Shown in pieces: positions 1 through 12,600 of a DNA stretch of 64,000 nt. Each line of letters starts with the position of its first letter. Positions within the stretch are counted from its first letter, which is position 1. Position numbers and translations under genes: made by a program. This stretch comes from Cheilinus undulatus (Eukaryota > Chordata > Actinopteri > Labriformes > Labridae): the NCBI RefSeq assembly GCF_018320785.1, contig NC_054878.1:42445023-42509022 (forward strand), given 5' to 3'. The notes below the pieces were generated by a model. That model was not told the origin of the DNA, made no database searches, and was given only the letters and a program-made list of their open reading frames with translations.

Positions 1-130
1 TTGTCAATAAAATTTGGCTTTTTGGACAAAAAAAATCTTTTGAGTGTAAAAGTGAAAACATATTTCTGCAAAATAATGCCAGTTAAATAAAAGTGTGTAA
101 TGCTAAAATACTGCAAAAGTATTCACCCTC
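1..130. mobile_element. possible Tc1-like terminal remnant
   Basis: The stretch ends in a 'gcaaaagtattcaccctctt' type motif, which resembles the terminal repeats of several teleost Tc1-like transposons. No transposase sequence and no second terminus are visible in the window, so this is at best a truncated end running off the left edge. Confidence 0.3.
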
Positions 131-138
131 TTCAAGCC

Positions 139-500
139 AGTATTTAGTAGGGCCGGGCGATTACGGCACAAATCAAAATTGAAATTAATGGAACTTTTTA
201 CTTTGACTATCCATTTGCTCAACAGTTTAGATAAATAATAAATTTAAAAAATGTACACTGACTTGGATTTTTGACCATAATTTACACTCCAACAAAAAGT
301 CACAGGCAGACTGTAAACACCAAACAACACAAAGCGTAATAATTTTACAGGACCTGCAGAATTAAGAACCACTATACAGACATTATGGAGGGATTAACAA
401 GCGATACACGCTAGGCTGGGGGTCCAGGACCCCCTGTTCTGTAGCCACTTGGGACTCTTTTGCCCCCCCCAAGTGGCTCTCTACATCTGTGCCAGAAATT
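139..500. repeat. dispersed repeat, copy 1 of 2 (gggccgggcgattacgg type)
   Basis: This segment is closely matched by 20466-21265, starting at 'tagggcYgggYgattacggc' and continuing past the shared 'gggggtccaggaccccctgt' stretch. The start resembles ends of short hAT-like elements common in fish. It is shorter than the second copy, which carries about 430 extra bases after its 'ggatttttggccat'. No coding potential is seen. Confidence 0.6.
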
Positions 501-1280
501 TGAAATAACAATATGATAAATATTTTTTCTAATGCTATATTGAGATAGTTTTTATATTTTATCCATAACACGTGTAGCTTTTTCTTTCACTAGTAACTAT
601 ATGGAGGCCTATTTTATCAACATAAATATGCGTCATATCATGCATCTACGGCACATACTGGTGATTTCATGTCTTGGGAACAAAGGTCAGGATGAGGTCT
701 TGTCACAAAAGACACCTGAAGCAGGAGTTGTGCTCATTACGCCAGTTAAGTTTTGAAAATCTGAGAGAAACGGTACCATCTGTTACGCTCCCTGTTAGCT
801 TCCTGGTAAACCCATCGAGTCCTCCTCAAAGGAGCAATGCTTACTAAAATCACTTGCAATTACTATTACTATGTATCTCATTCAACTCATCTTCAAAAAT
901 ACTGGAACATCCCTTTAACTCAGCTTTCCAATAAAACATAAATAATAAAAGTTAATCCATGAAGTAACAAGTGGGTGCAATTACCTTTACGTAGTGCCAG
1001 CCCCAAGCCCCACCATTTCTTCACAACAAGCAAATTATACAGGTAGCTCTATAGAAATATCAGCATAGATAATGATGAAATAGTGGACCACTGTTTGGTA
1101 AAATGGCATCAAATAATAAAAAATGACTTTTAACATAAGAAGAGCTGATATTACAACTGTAATGCACATACATTGTGTGTTTAGTCAACACACTCCTTCT
1201 TGAGACATGTTAGACTATTCAGACTTTCAGTCCTGCTGTTATTTAAGTATGTACGCCCAGTCACAGCTGCTTATATCCTG
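501..1280. other. no recognisable feature
   Basis: AT-rich sequence with stops in all frames. I see no splice-bounded exon, inverted repeat or tandem array here. Confidence 0.5.
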
Positions 1281-1284
1281 TATT

Positions 1285-1400
1285 TATAATGATAATAACT
1301 TTATTTGTATAGCACCTTTTAAAAACAGAGGTTTACAAAGTGCTTGAACATTAAACAGAGTTACAATTAAGACAAAGCAGCAAAACACAAGGAAAGAACA
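1285..1400 (+). repeat. dispersed retroposon-like tail (tttatttgtatagcacc motif)
   Basis: The motif 'aactttatttgtatagcacc' followed by 'acaaagtgctt' is one of the commonest dispersed sequences in teleost introns and usually marks a retroposon 3' region. No reverse transcriptase or tRNA-like head is visible nearby, so only this tail is called. Confidence 0.4.
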
Positions 1401-2191
1401 CAACAGGAAGGACAAAACTCCAACAACAGAAGAACCCATGAACACATAACCCCAACATCATAATCATTGTAGTTGACACATTACAAACCCAAAAAACATG
1501 TCAAGTTAAAAAGACATCATAATACCTAGGTATGCAAAATTTCAGAATAAAAGTAATGACCAGTAATAAACACATAAAAACCCAGGATAACCTAGACCAA
1601 TCCAGGCCACACAGGAACCCAGCTACATGAAAAGAGACCTAAGGAACAACACAGGTAAAATTTGTGAAAGAAGATCATTTAAGGGAGAACACTGATGGGA
1701 GGAGGGTAGACAGTAAAAGACAGACAGAAGATGACATCACATAAAAGTGATTTAAAGGATGTCACTGATTCTGCACGCCTTATTTATGGTATTTTATTGA
1801 TTGAAAATGAAGATGAGCTGTGGCCTGATAATGCTCTTTGGCTGGGGCCCTAAAATGACTAAAACCGCCCCTGTTTAATAGGACTTAATATGATAGTCAT
1901 CACATTCTGTTACTTTGAAAATTATCCATGCAGATTGATCAGATTCTTGAAGAACAGGAAGTGAGAGCCAAATTCAGTGAAGGATCTCTGACGCCCCCTT
2001 CTGGTGACAGATAGGAGCATGCAACACAACAGGTGTGCATCCCTTTGTCCTCTTTAAGTGTATTTACCACAAACGTTTTTATTCTGTATTTATTTATGCT
2101 ATGCATCAGTTTGTAGGAGCCTTTTAAAGCAATCCTCCATAGTAAGACATGCTGATTCTCATATTTGCCTTTTAAATGGATGCTGTAAAGC

Positions 2192-3071
2192 AGGGGTGTC
2201 AAACTCAATCACAGCAGGGGCCGGATTCTGGATTCAGGTCTAACCTGAGGGCCTAACAAGTCACCTTTTTATGTAACCTTAAACTGTCAACCTCATTACA
2301 CCAGTAATAAAATATATGTAAAAATCTTTGCACTGATGATAAACGATTTTGAGGTTAAAAAAGAAAAAAGATACATTTAAAGGGTTACAGTTTGAGCAAA
2401 GTGATTTTGACCTTTCAAAAAGGTCAAAACATGAAATTTGAACTGAGAAATTATGTTTTTAAAGGCAAATATATTAGAAAAAAAGTAAAAAACATTCTGA
2501 GCTTTAAAGGTCAAAATATGAAATAAAACTTGTAATCATGAAATTAAAATTCAAAATATGATTCAAAATTTTAAATGGAGTCTAAAAGGTCAAACTATGG
2601 AATTATGAAGTCAAAGTAAAGAGTCGAAAATATAAGGTAAAATACAAAGTAGTTAAAAGGTCAAAATATCACTTGAAAATTTAAACTATTAATCTTAAAG
2701 CTCAAAATATTATGTGAGAGGTCAAAACTATGAGTTAAAATGCTCAAAGTACAAGATAAAAAGGCAAAAATCCCAATTTTGAATCCTTATTGTGAGATGC
2801 AAAATTGAAAATATGAAATTAAAACACAAATCAATTCATTTTCCCCCATTTCTGACTTTTTATTTAATTATTTTTAATCCTTACTTTTTCAGATTTTATG
2901 ACTTAACATGGGTTTCTTAAATCATCAAGTATTAGTTGGCATTTTTATACTAGAGGATATCTGCAGATCTCATACTGATGGGCCAGTTATAACAGAAATA
3001 TCATATGATCATATGATTTAACTGTTCCATGTGGCGGATTTGGCCCCCGGGCCTTCAGTTTGACCCCCCTG
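2192..3071. mobile_element. non-autonomous hAT-like element, complete by its ends
   Basis: The left end 'caggggtgtcaaact' and right end 'agtttgacccccctg' form a terminal inverted repeat of about 15 bp, the end type of hAT-like elements in fish. The interior is AT-rich, with repeated 'ggtcaaaatatgaaatta'-like words and no transposase. The expected 8-bp target duplication is not clear at the flanks, although 'taaag' and 'caaag' abut the two ends. Related, truncated copies lie at 17700-18278 and 46222-46520. Confidence 0.7.
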
Positions 3072-3614
3072 CAAAGAAAAAATTCTACATTCTAAGATTT
3101 TGTCAACCCAGGGCATGAAAACAGTGACACTTGCATGTGTTGGTATTTGAGGGGAAATAACCATTTCAACTGAGCTAAAAGCTACAAAAGGCTCACAGGC
3201 TGAGATAAATGTTAAAATAGTTTATTCAACAAAAGAGTCAAAGCTATAGCTGCAAAAAGGTGAATACAAACAGCAGAACAAGTCTGAGTCCTTTTCTTCA
3301 GCAGACTGTGAATAAGTCGTCCTCCATATCGGCAACCCTGAACATGAATCAGAACTTCAGCGATGTATTATGTTCTTACGTGCAGCAGTTTTGTAATTAA
3401 TCATGATAATGAGGTAAAACACTAACAGCCTGAGCGTGGGCCTTCAGACCTCAAACAAGTTTAAATGTTGACGTGAACTTCCTTTGACTTCACAGAATTT
3501 ACTGATAAACCACTATAGATGTTAACAGATTACCAGTAAAGGAAGTTCTATTTTTAACTGTGCCCAGCCCTGCTGTTAATATAAAATATGTGAGACATAG
3601 CTTTACTTCATATC

Positions 3615-6600
3615 TTAGCTCTGTGATCTGTTAACAGTGGTGTAGACGGTGCTGGGATCAGCTGACGCTGTAACACCAGCAGAAGAAGAAGGAGTCATTT
3701 TCACGGTGGCGTACGTCACTGTTCCATCATCATCATCATCTTTACCCTGAGCCTGGACAAAGACATAAGAATTACAGACAGACAACTGAATTACATTCAG
3801 CATTAACAAGAAGATAACAAACATACTGGATCAGTTCATCAGACTCTAAAGAAAATGGTGTAATAAGGATTCATGGCGCTGAATTTTGGCTCAAACTGGA
3901 CTCCTTTATATGGTACATAAAATGTAAAATAAGCATGCAGTCCTACCTAATGTCAAGATAAGAGTAAGATTTAAAGTGAAGTATAAAGTCATCATGGTGG
4001 GAGTTACAGCTTCATAGTGAGCATGAAATCAGACTGAAGAATAAATATGTTCAAGAGAGCATCAACGCCAAACTAACTTCAAAATACAGTTATAATGCTG
4101 GGAGTAAGGACCTAATGCTAGGAATTAAGTCAGATCATCAAGGATGAAGCCAGAACTCTCTGGATGAAGCTGAGCCATCAAAACTGTTTTAACACTTCAG
4201 AAACAACACAGTCCAAGGCTGGCCACACACTAGACGATTTTTAAATCTGAAACAATCTTAAAACAGTGTGAGACCACAGATATGAGGACAACTTCAAAAG
4301 ATTTATCATCTTTAATCCTCTGAATGCACACACGAAACGACTCAGCCAGACTGTCAGATCACTGAAGACCACACACCTGCCGACCTGCCTTTGACCTTGG
4401 TGATCATGTGACTTCAGAAAACAAACATGGATGTCTGTTGATACCGTCTTGCTGTCTCTCCACAACAGGCTGTATTGGCGTGTGTTACAGGTGCAGCAAA
4501 AATTAAAAAAAACAGGGAAAGACTTGGGATGAAATCCTGGCTGGAACTAAGTTAAAGCTGTGTTCATAGTTGTGAGCGTTGAAAGTACGCACGATCTGGC
4601 TGTGACACTACCCCGTCTGCTCACTCTCATTGGTTGTTGTGGATACTCTATCAGAGGCACTACGATCTAGAATCGATATTTATGATTCGGGATTTTGGAG
4701 GCTACCCCATGATCTTCAGGGGAGGCAAATCTTGCCCCAAATCAGGTTTAAAATCCTGTCGTGTGTGTTGTATTTGGCCTCTGCCTTTTACATGAAAAAT
4801 GTTAACACTCTGTCGCCGCCATGAACCATCTTCTTTATTTAGCATCAGGTTTCCATAGTGACACTGTAACTCTCGCGAGATGTGAACATGTCTCTGACTA
4901 CAGTGTCTCGTAATGCACAAACTGTGCATGCTGTGCACATAAGGATATTACAGTGTGTGGCCGGCTTAAGGCTGAATCCTAATTCTCCCCTTAACCCTCA
5001 ATCTTAACCCTCAGTCTCAAAATAAGCAGTCCCGTGAAGTGCAAGGGCTGTCCCAATTCTCCCGAGAAATGATTTGAGGGGCAAAATTGAGGGCATTATC
5101 TCCCTTAATTTTGAGATGTTCCTGGAGCTCCCTTGGTATTGAGGGTTATCACTCCAAGAAAGATGGCGGCGAATGCAGGGAAGAAATCGAGCAACAAATG
5201 TAAGTATTTCTTTGTTAATAGAGATCTAAAAATTACAGAACCACCATTAATCTTAGTTTAATGTTATTTTATGGATTATTTGCCTTTTTGTAGCGTAAAA
5301 TTTACTTTTATTTTTACGATCGTAAGCCGGTAATCGTGCAGTCTTGTTCTTCTTCCTCTGAATCGACAGACTACGCAGTTTTGGCACATTACTGCCCTCT
5401 ACAGTCTGAAATCTTAACTGCTATTATGGGGGGGTCCCATTTCTAAGTCAAGAGATGGCCCTTACACTTGGTTTTGAGGGGTGAGTTAAGACTGAGGGTT
5501 GAGCTTGAGGGTAAGATTGAGGGTTAAGGGGAGAATTGGGATTCAGCCTTGATGGTCACCAAGTCTGAGATTTTCCCTAAATTTGTTCTTAAAGGCGACA
5601 TATTTTACTCTTTTAAGACAAGTCTATATTGGTCTCAGAGGTCCCCAAAATATGCCCATGAAGCTTGTTGCTTAAAAACACTCCTGTATTGGATTTTTGC
5701 ATGTCTAAAAACCCCTCTGTTTCAGCCCAGCTCAGAACGAGCTGTATCTGTGTCTATGGCTTTAAATGTTACTGAGCTGTCTGACTCCACACCTCTCAGG
5801 AAATGGATGTGGCTCTCCTGATCCTCCTCTCAGCTGGCACCTCAGAGAAAGATCAGGAGAGGAGGGCAGAACTTTCTGCCAAGCGGGAAGGGCCAACCGA
5901 ACCTGGGGGAGGGGCTAACACCCCACATGACATCATGAGGGGAGCTCACATTTTCTGAAAGATGGAGAAAGAGAGGCTGGGAGGGAATGGATTTTTCTGG
6001 TTCTTGGCAGAGTTGTGGACAGGCCCAAAAATATATGGGCTGATATTTTTGTTAGAAAAGCCTGAAAAAGTGTATTTTGCATAATATGTGACCTTTTAAG
6101 AAAGTCTCAGAGAACATGGGATTCATGGCTCGTTCTTAAACTGATGAACTGTTTGCACCTGTGCTCGTTAACTGACGAATACCAGATGCTCTTAAGCTGT
6201 AAACAGGCACGTTTCTCCTGATTACCATTGGTAAATGACACTTTTATGTCCATATGAGGGCATGAGACTGCAGGGCAGTGTGGAAACACAGAAAGAACAC
6301 AGGAGGGAGAGGAGAAAAAGGAAGACATCAGTGACGAAATCTAAATTTGAATAAACCATAAAAACATTCACAATACTTAGAAATACTTTAATAGATCTGA
6401 AATGGATGTAGTGCCACTCCAAACAACCTCAAAAGAGAAGATTAGATTTTAAGCACCAGAAGTAGTGGATATGGAATATTGTTTTTTCGCAGTCTCAAAT
6501 ATCCATTGGGGGTCAGGGAGTTAGGGTCAGCGAATTAGGAATGACTGGGAATGGAGGAAAGATAGTTCTTTACAGCTCTAAATGGACCTCTACGCTGCAG

Positions 6601-9600
6601 TTATCAGAACATTTCTATTGCTACTACTAAAAAAGTGATTTTTACCACAGTTTAACAGATTTACTTGGTGTGATGGAGGTCAATATCACAAATAATGAGT
6701 TCTGCAGACCTCCTAGCGTCGGGTGTCGTCTTGCAGATGAAAGGAAACGAGTCTTGAGAAGTCTAGTTCTGGCCTAAGAGGTTAGCTAGCTGAGCCTCTT
6801 TAACATAAAAATAATTTAAAGGGTGATGTACTATTAAATCTTTGTGAGGTGAGGGAGGTGCCATTCACAAACCAGCATGTGCTGCTAAACATAGCATATG
6901 CTTGTTTACTAAACAGCTCATTTTATGCCAGTCATAGTAGCTAGCCGCTGTTTGAGTGCCAGTTTCCTTTACTCCATGCTTTGTCATTGTTTAATCACCA
7001 CACTTGGTACCAAATGAAGAGCCGTTTGGGAACCAAACAATCAGCTCTACTGAGCTGGACCAAATGATGGATTTTCCATCCCAAGAGAGACTGGAGGTTG
7101 GTGAGAGAGACCTTGGCTGAGGAATGACAGTGACATCAAAGTTTAATGAACTAAACCATGACAAAACTGGACTGAACCAAACAGGACCACTTCGTGGAAA
7201 CACATCATACATGAGAGGGGTGACACTGCTCATCCAGGCTTTTTAGACAAACCCCTTTTTTTCAATTCCTCCTTGCTGCCATTTCTCAATTTAGAAAGTT
7301 ATTTAGATTTTATTGCTTGAATAATTCACTTCTTTTGGGACACAAAAGGGGCATTTTTTGGTTCATTGGGAGCAGCACTAGCCACTTTAGAACGATCAAA
7401 ACATGTCTTATATTTCCAGTGTGCGATGTTTATAAGGTTATTCTACTTTAAACATCAATGGCATCTCATCACTTCTCTTCTTACCCATGGTTCCTCTGTG
7501 TTTGCACACTGCCCTGCAGTCTCACCCCCTCACATGGATTTAAAAGGGGTATTTTCTTTGGTAATAAAGAAAAACATTCAAAAACTTACAGCTTTCAAGG
7601 ATGTGGCATCCATCAATTTGAGAACCTAGTGGAAAAATAAAATCAGCAGTTTAACCCTCAAGGGTCCCCCTAGAAAAACTCATATTTAGGACCCTTGGGA
7701 CCCAAACAGGTCCCTTCAGAAAAAAGTGCTATAAAAATCATATAGATGAATATTTTTTTCCATTTTCAAAGCTTAGATATTCTAATCAGTTCCAGCCCTA
7801 ATCAGAAGTATATGTATTTGTTTTATTTTGTTTAATATTTTCTACATTTTATGCCATTTTTGTCATAGTAGAGCCCCATATTTTAACAAGCATAAAGCAA
7901 AACATACATTACAAATTACACAGTGGAATGCACAGTGAAGTTATTAGAGCCTGTATATATCAATCAATTCTAACAACATGGATTTTGTTGCATTATTTTT
8001 TAGCAGCACAGGTTTATATGAAAAACTCACACTTAGGACTTTTGGGACCCAAACGGGTCCCATCAGAAATAGTGCGTGATTGTTAAACTGTGAAGGTTCG
8101 ATGAAAAGTGGGGTTGCAACTTTTAACTTTGATCAAAACAATTAACTTTTGAAAAAGCTCATGCCATCAGCATCAACACAGAATAAAAAGACTATTAAAA
8201 AAATGAAAAAGTGGCTTAATGGGCCCTGCTGGGTCCAGGGGTCCCAGGAGGGTTCAGAACCCATCAGGACTCTGACTGTGGTCTCTCTAAAAGACTTTCT
8301 TCAGAACAGATTAAAGAAACTCTTAAGAGGATGATGGTGAATGAGGCCCTTTGAGAATAGAGCCATTAAGTAAAGAAACAAGCAGGAATGTTGAAAAACT
8401 TGAACCACAGTCCTTACTGCTGTAATTCAAGGGTTTTTAGTTATCATATTTGTTTAAATTAGTATTTGACCAATCAGAGAGCTTACCTCATTTTTATTTT
8501 TCTTCTTCCTGGTGTAGCTGATGGAGGCATAGGTGATACCATCTTCAGGATCAGCCTGCACAAAAAAGATAACAGCATGTCAACACAGTGACATTTATAC
8601 AGAATTATTTTGACTTCTCTGCTCCAGGATGCTACAGCTATGAATAAGTCTGAGTGAGCTTTCATCAATTTCTGCACAATTTGGACCATTTTACCTTTTT
8701 TTTGACCCACTTTTTCCACTTTACACCAATTTTGCCAATTTTAACACATTTTTGCAACTCCAAAGGCTTTTTTTCAATTTCAATCCTTTCCACCAGTTTT
8801 TTTTCTGCCTGTTTTTGCCAATTCTAAACCAATTCTTGCCACTTTCTGCTTATTGTTGCCTCTATTGATCCATTACTGGCACTATTAACCCCTTTTTTTA
8901 CCAATTTCTGTTCATTTCTGTCTATTTTTCTGCCTTAGTAACCCATTTTTGCCAGTTTAAACTTATTCCAACTTTTAAATACCATTTCATGAAATCTTCC
9001 ACACATTTTTACCACTTTTACCCTATTTCTGCCACTTTTAAATCCTCTTTTACCACTTTTTGTACCCTTTTTTTTGACACTTTTACCCTATTTCTGTCAC
9101 TTTTTAATCCTCTTTTCTCTTTTTGTGCCCTTTTTTTCACTTTTACCTAATTTCTGCCACATTTTAATTCTCTTTAACCACTTTTTGTACCTGTTTTTGT
9201 CACTTTTAGCCTATTTCTGCCGCTTTAACCACATTTTGTGCTTGTTTTTGTCACTTTTTCTCTATTTCTGCCACTTTTTTCTGCCACCTTGTCTGCACAT
9301 GACCATTCTTGATTGTGCATGGCTGTGTTCAACCACCTTCAAGTACGTCGGGGATCCTTGGTCTCTGGCACCTTTATTTTGGGGGTCATGGGCTGAAAAG
9401 GTTGGGAACCTCTGACTTAAGCTACAACTTAATCTCACACCATGAGACAGACCTAACACACCACTGGTGCAACAGGCCACTAAATTTACACCTCATTACC
9501 TCCCTTTATTGCCTGTCTCACACTCTGAAGGCTGTAGGATTCTGTAATCTACCACATCTCTCGGAGGATATGCTGACTCTCGGTAAAGTCACTGATAAAT

Positions 9601-12600
9601 ATCTCTGTTTGACACTGTGGTTTATGAAAAGAACATCTGAGCTGCTTGTTATTTCCTGAACCTCCCCCAGTAGATAAATGAAATAAATGTCATTTACTCT
9701 ACATCATGTAAACAATCACATCTGCTTTAAGTGCTTTATCAATGAAGTCTGACTCTGGTTGTCATGGATAGTTTTGATGCTATTTTTAGCCACTGGTTTA
9801 AACACAACACAGACTGACCCATCGTCCTTCAGCTCTAAAAACTAAATGTAAAGTGAATTTTTCAACTCACAGCATTGTCGGTCATCTCTGCTCTGTTCCC
9901 TGAAAAACAGAATTAAGGTCCTTGAATTTCTGATCCTTTCTCTTGTTTATCAGGATGTTGGTTGTGCTCTCACCTTCAGTTCTTTTCCATCTGATGGTTT
10001 TCACAACAACAATGAGAAGTGTGATTAAAGCCACACCAGCCAGGATGATGACCAACCACAGCCAAAGTGGAAGAGCTGTGGAGACATTTAAAACATTCTG
10101 TGAGTTTTACATCATATTCAGACAGAATTTGGAGGGAATGATTGTAGGGGGGAGAAAACACTTTGAGTCTGTACCATCTCCTGTTGTTGAAGATTTCTCA
10201 TTTCCAGATGCTGGTGTCGTCGTTGTCCCTGGTGTCGTGTTTTTCTCCGTTGACTGTGTAGTTGATGTTTGTGTTGTTGATTTTTTGCTTCCATTGCCTA
10301 AAATAACAATAAATATCAAAACAATAGAGTAATTCATGTCAGTTAAGGCAGAATTACAAACCCTGATTCCATCTAGTACCTGCCCACTTTTACTGTGAAG
10401 CCATGCTGTTGTGACTCATACTGAAGTTTTTGGAACCTGTTACAGCCACGGCATTTAAAATGTGTGCATATTTCAAGAAAAAATAAAGTTTCTGTTTAAA
10501 TACTAAATATCTTGTCTTCGTGCCAGTGCTGTATAATTTGGTAAAAATGTGTGATTGCCATCATACTGGACAATATTGCAATGTGCAGTTTCAATTATCA
10601 TATAATCCATAATAGTATCGTGAGTCTATTTGCTTTGTTATCAAGGAAAAAAGAGAGCATTATGATAGTTTTGAAGTGTGTATTTATCAACGTGAAATAT
10701 AAAAATATTAACCCTCTGAGCCATAAGCTACTATTTTTTCAACCATTTTATCTCTCCTGGACTTTTTATCTTACAAAGGTTTAAAACATCAACCCTGTGG
10801 TGCACAGTCAAGCTCTAAACATCCTTTTTTTTCAGGACAACCTGGGCTTTCAAGAATGTGTACTGCAGTAACGTCACAGGAATTTGAAAAGAGTTTTGGG
10901 ACTATAGAGACAAAAGAAAAAAACACTAAACAGAAATTTAAACTCAAAGATTTCATATGAGACACAAGTAAACAATAATGACTAAGACTTTTTTGCATGA
11001 ACTTGTTCTCCAATGTCTTGGGGATCAAGAAAGTGAACAAAAAAAAAAACAGTCATTCTGTGACAGAGAAAGTCATTATATTCAAAAATTTACAAAAAAT
11101 AAACATCTTGCACTTTCTTAGATTGGCTGATTGTGAGTCATTATTACAGAATTGGGAGGGAATGATTGTAGGGGGGAGAAAACACTTTGAGTCTGTACCA
11201 TGTCCTGTTGTTGAAGACTCATCATTTCCAGATGCTGGTGTTGTTTTTGTTCCTGGTGTCGCGTTTTTCTCTGTTGGTTTTGCAGTTCGTCCTTTTTTTG
11301 CTGTTGATTTTGTATTTCCATTGCCATTGTCTAATGTAACAATAAATAAGAAAACAAAAGAAATAATTTGTTTGTTAAGGCAGAAATACAAACCCTGATT
11401 CCATCTAGTACCCGCCCACTTCTATTATGAAGCCATGCTGTTGTGACTCATACTGAATGTGACTTGGTATTGTCTTGCTGAATAAACCAGGGACATCTCT
11501 GAAAATAGACTTTTGGATGGAGGAATATGTTGCTCTGAAACCTGTATGTACCTCTCAGTGTTAAAGGCGCCCTCACAGATGTATAAGTGGACACTAATAC
11601 ACCCCCACACCATCACAGATACTGGTTTTTGAACTTTGTGTTGATTACGATCTGGATGGTTCTGATCCTCTTTAGCCCAGAGGACTCAGCGTCAAACCAC
11701 AGCACACTTTCTCACTTTAGGTCGGTCCATCTCAGGACTTTTTGTCTTACAAAGGTTTTAAACATCAACCCTGTGGTGCACAGTCAAGCTCTAAACATCC
11801 TTTTTTTCAGGACAACCTGGGCTTTTAAGAATGTGTGCTGCAGTCATGTCACAGGAATTTGAAAAGAGTTTTGGGACTATAGAGAAAAAAGAAAAAACTG
11901 AAATTTTATCTCAAAGATTCTCATATGAGACACAAGTAAACAGTAGTGACTAAGACTCTTTTTTGTTACCCAAACTTGTTCTCCTACGTTTTTATGTGGA
12001 CCAAAAGTCAAAGAAAACAATCATTCTGTGACAGAAAAGGTCAAAATATTCACAAATTTACAAAAAAAAAAAAAAAACAATCATTGCACTTTTTTTTTTT
12101 GATTGGCTGATTATGAGCCATTATTGTCAAAGCTATGCAGGGACTCAAAGGGACATGTCCTGGGATCTCTGTCTCTTTTTCTCTTCATTATGAGCCACTC
12201 AGGCTTTCTCCTCCAAGTGTTTACGTACATGCTATTTGGCAAAGATTGACGTGATAACGGAACAGCCTTCTATTGGCTATCACAGCCAATGTGACAACTG
12301 TTTTGGGAACTGGATATAGCGACTAATGCTAAGCTAGTGGAAAAATCGATCGAAAAATGGATGAAAAGACTTTTAGCATTGTTGTTGGCTTGGATTTAAG
12401 ACCCTAGAAAGTCCCCCAAGTTCCAGGCTCACTAGGAAAGCCTTCATATGAGCTCAGATTGATAGCTTCAACCCATCTGGGTACTTTACCCAAACAATAC
12501 TGGTCCCGCTCCTTACTGGGTGAAAATGCCCCATTATATTGAATGGAGGTAAATGGAAGAGTTTAGGTGATTTAGGATTAAAGAGTGTAAAATATGAAAA

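Noticed and set aside
9074-9659. Overlapping plus-strand open frames over 110 codons
   Set aside because: They lie in the degenerate minisatellite and the hAT-like end. Composition is repetitive (Phe, Leu, Ser, Cys) and there are no splice or domain signs.
9943-10332. 129-codon plus-strand frame opposite the gene 1 stalk and membrane exons
   Set aside because: It is the antisense shadow of three real exons; the minus-strand reading has in-phase splice sites and recognisable protein features.
11118-11327. Alternative minus-strand frame rich in Gln
   Set aside because: It is a different frame of the stalk exon 11330-11199. Phase and similarity to the second stalk exon favour the Thr/Ser/Pro frame.
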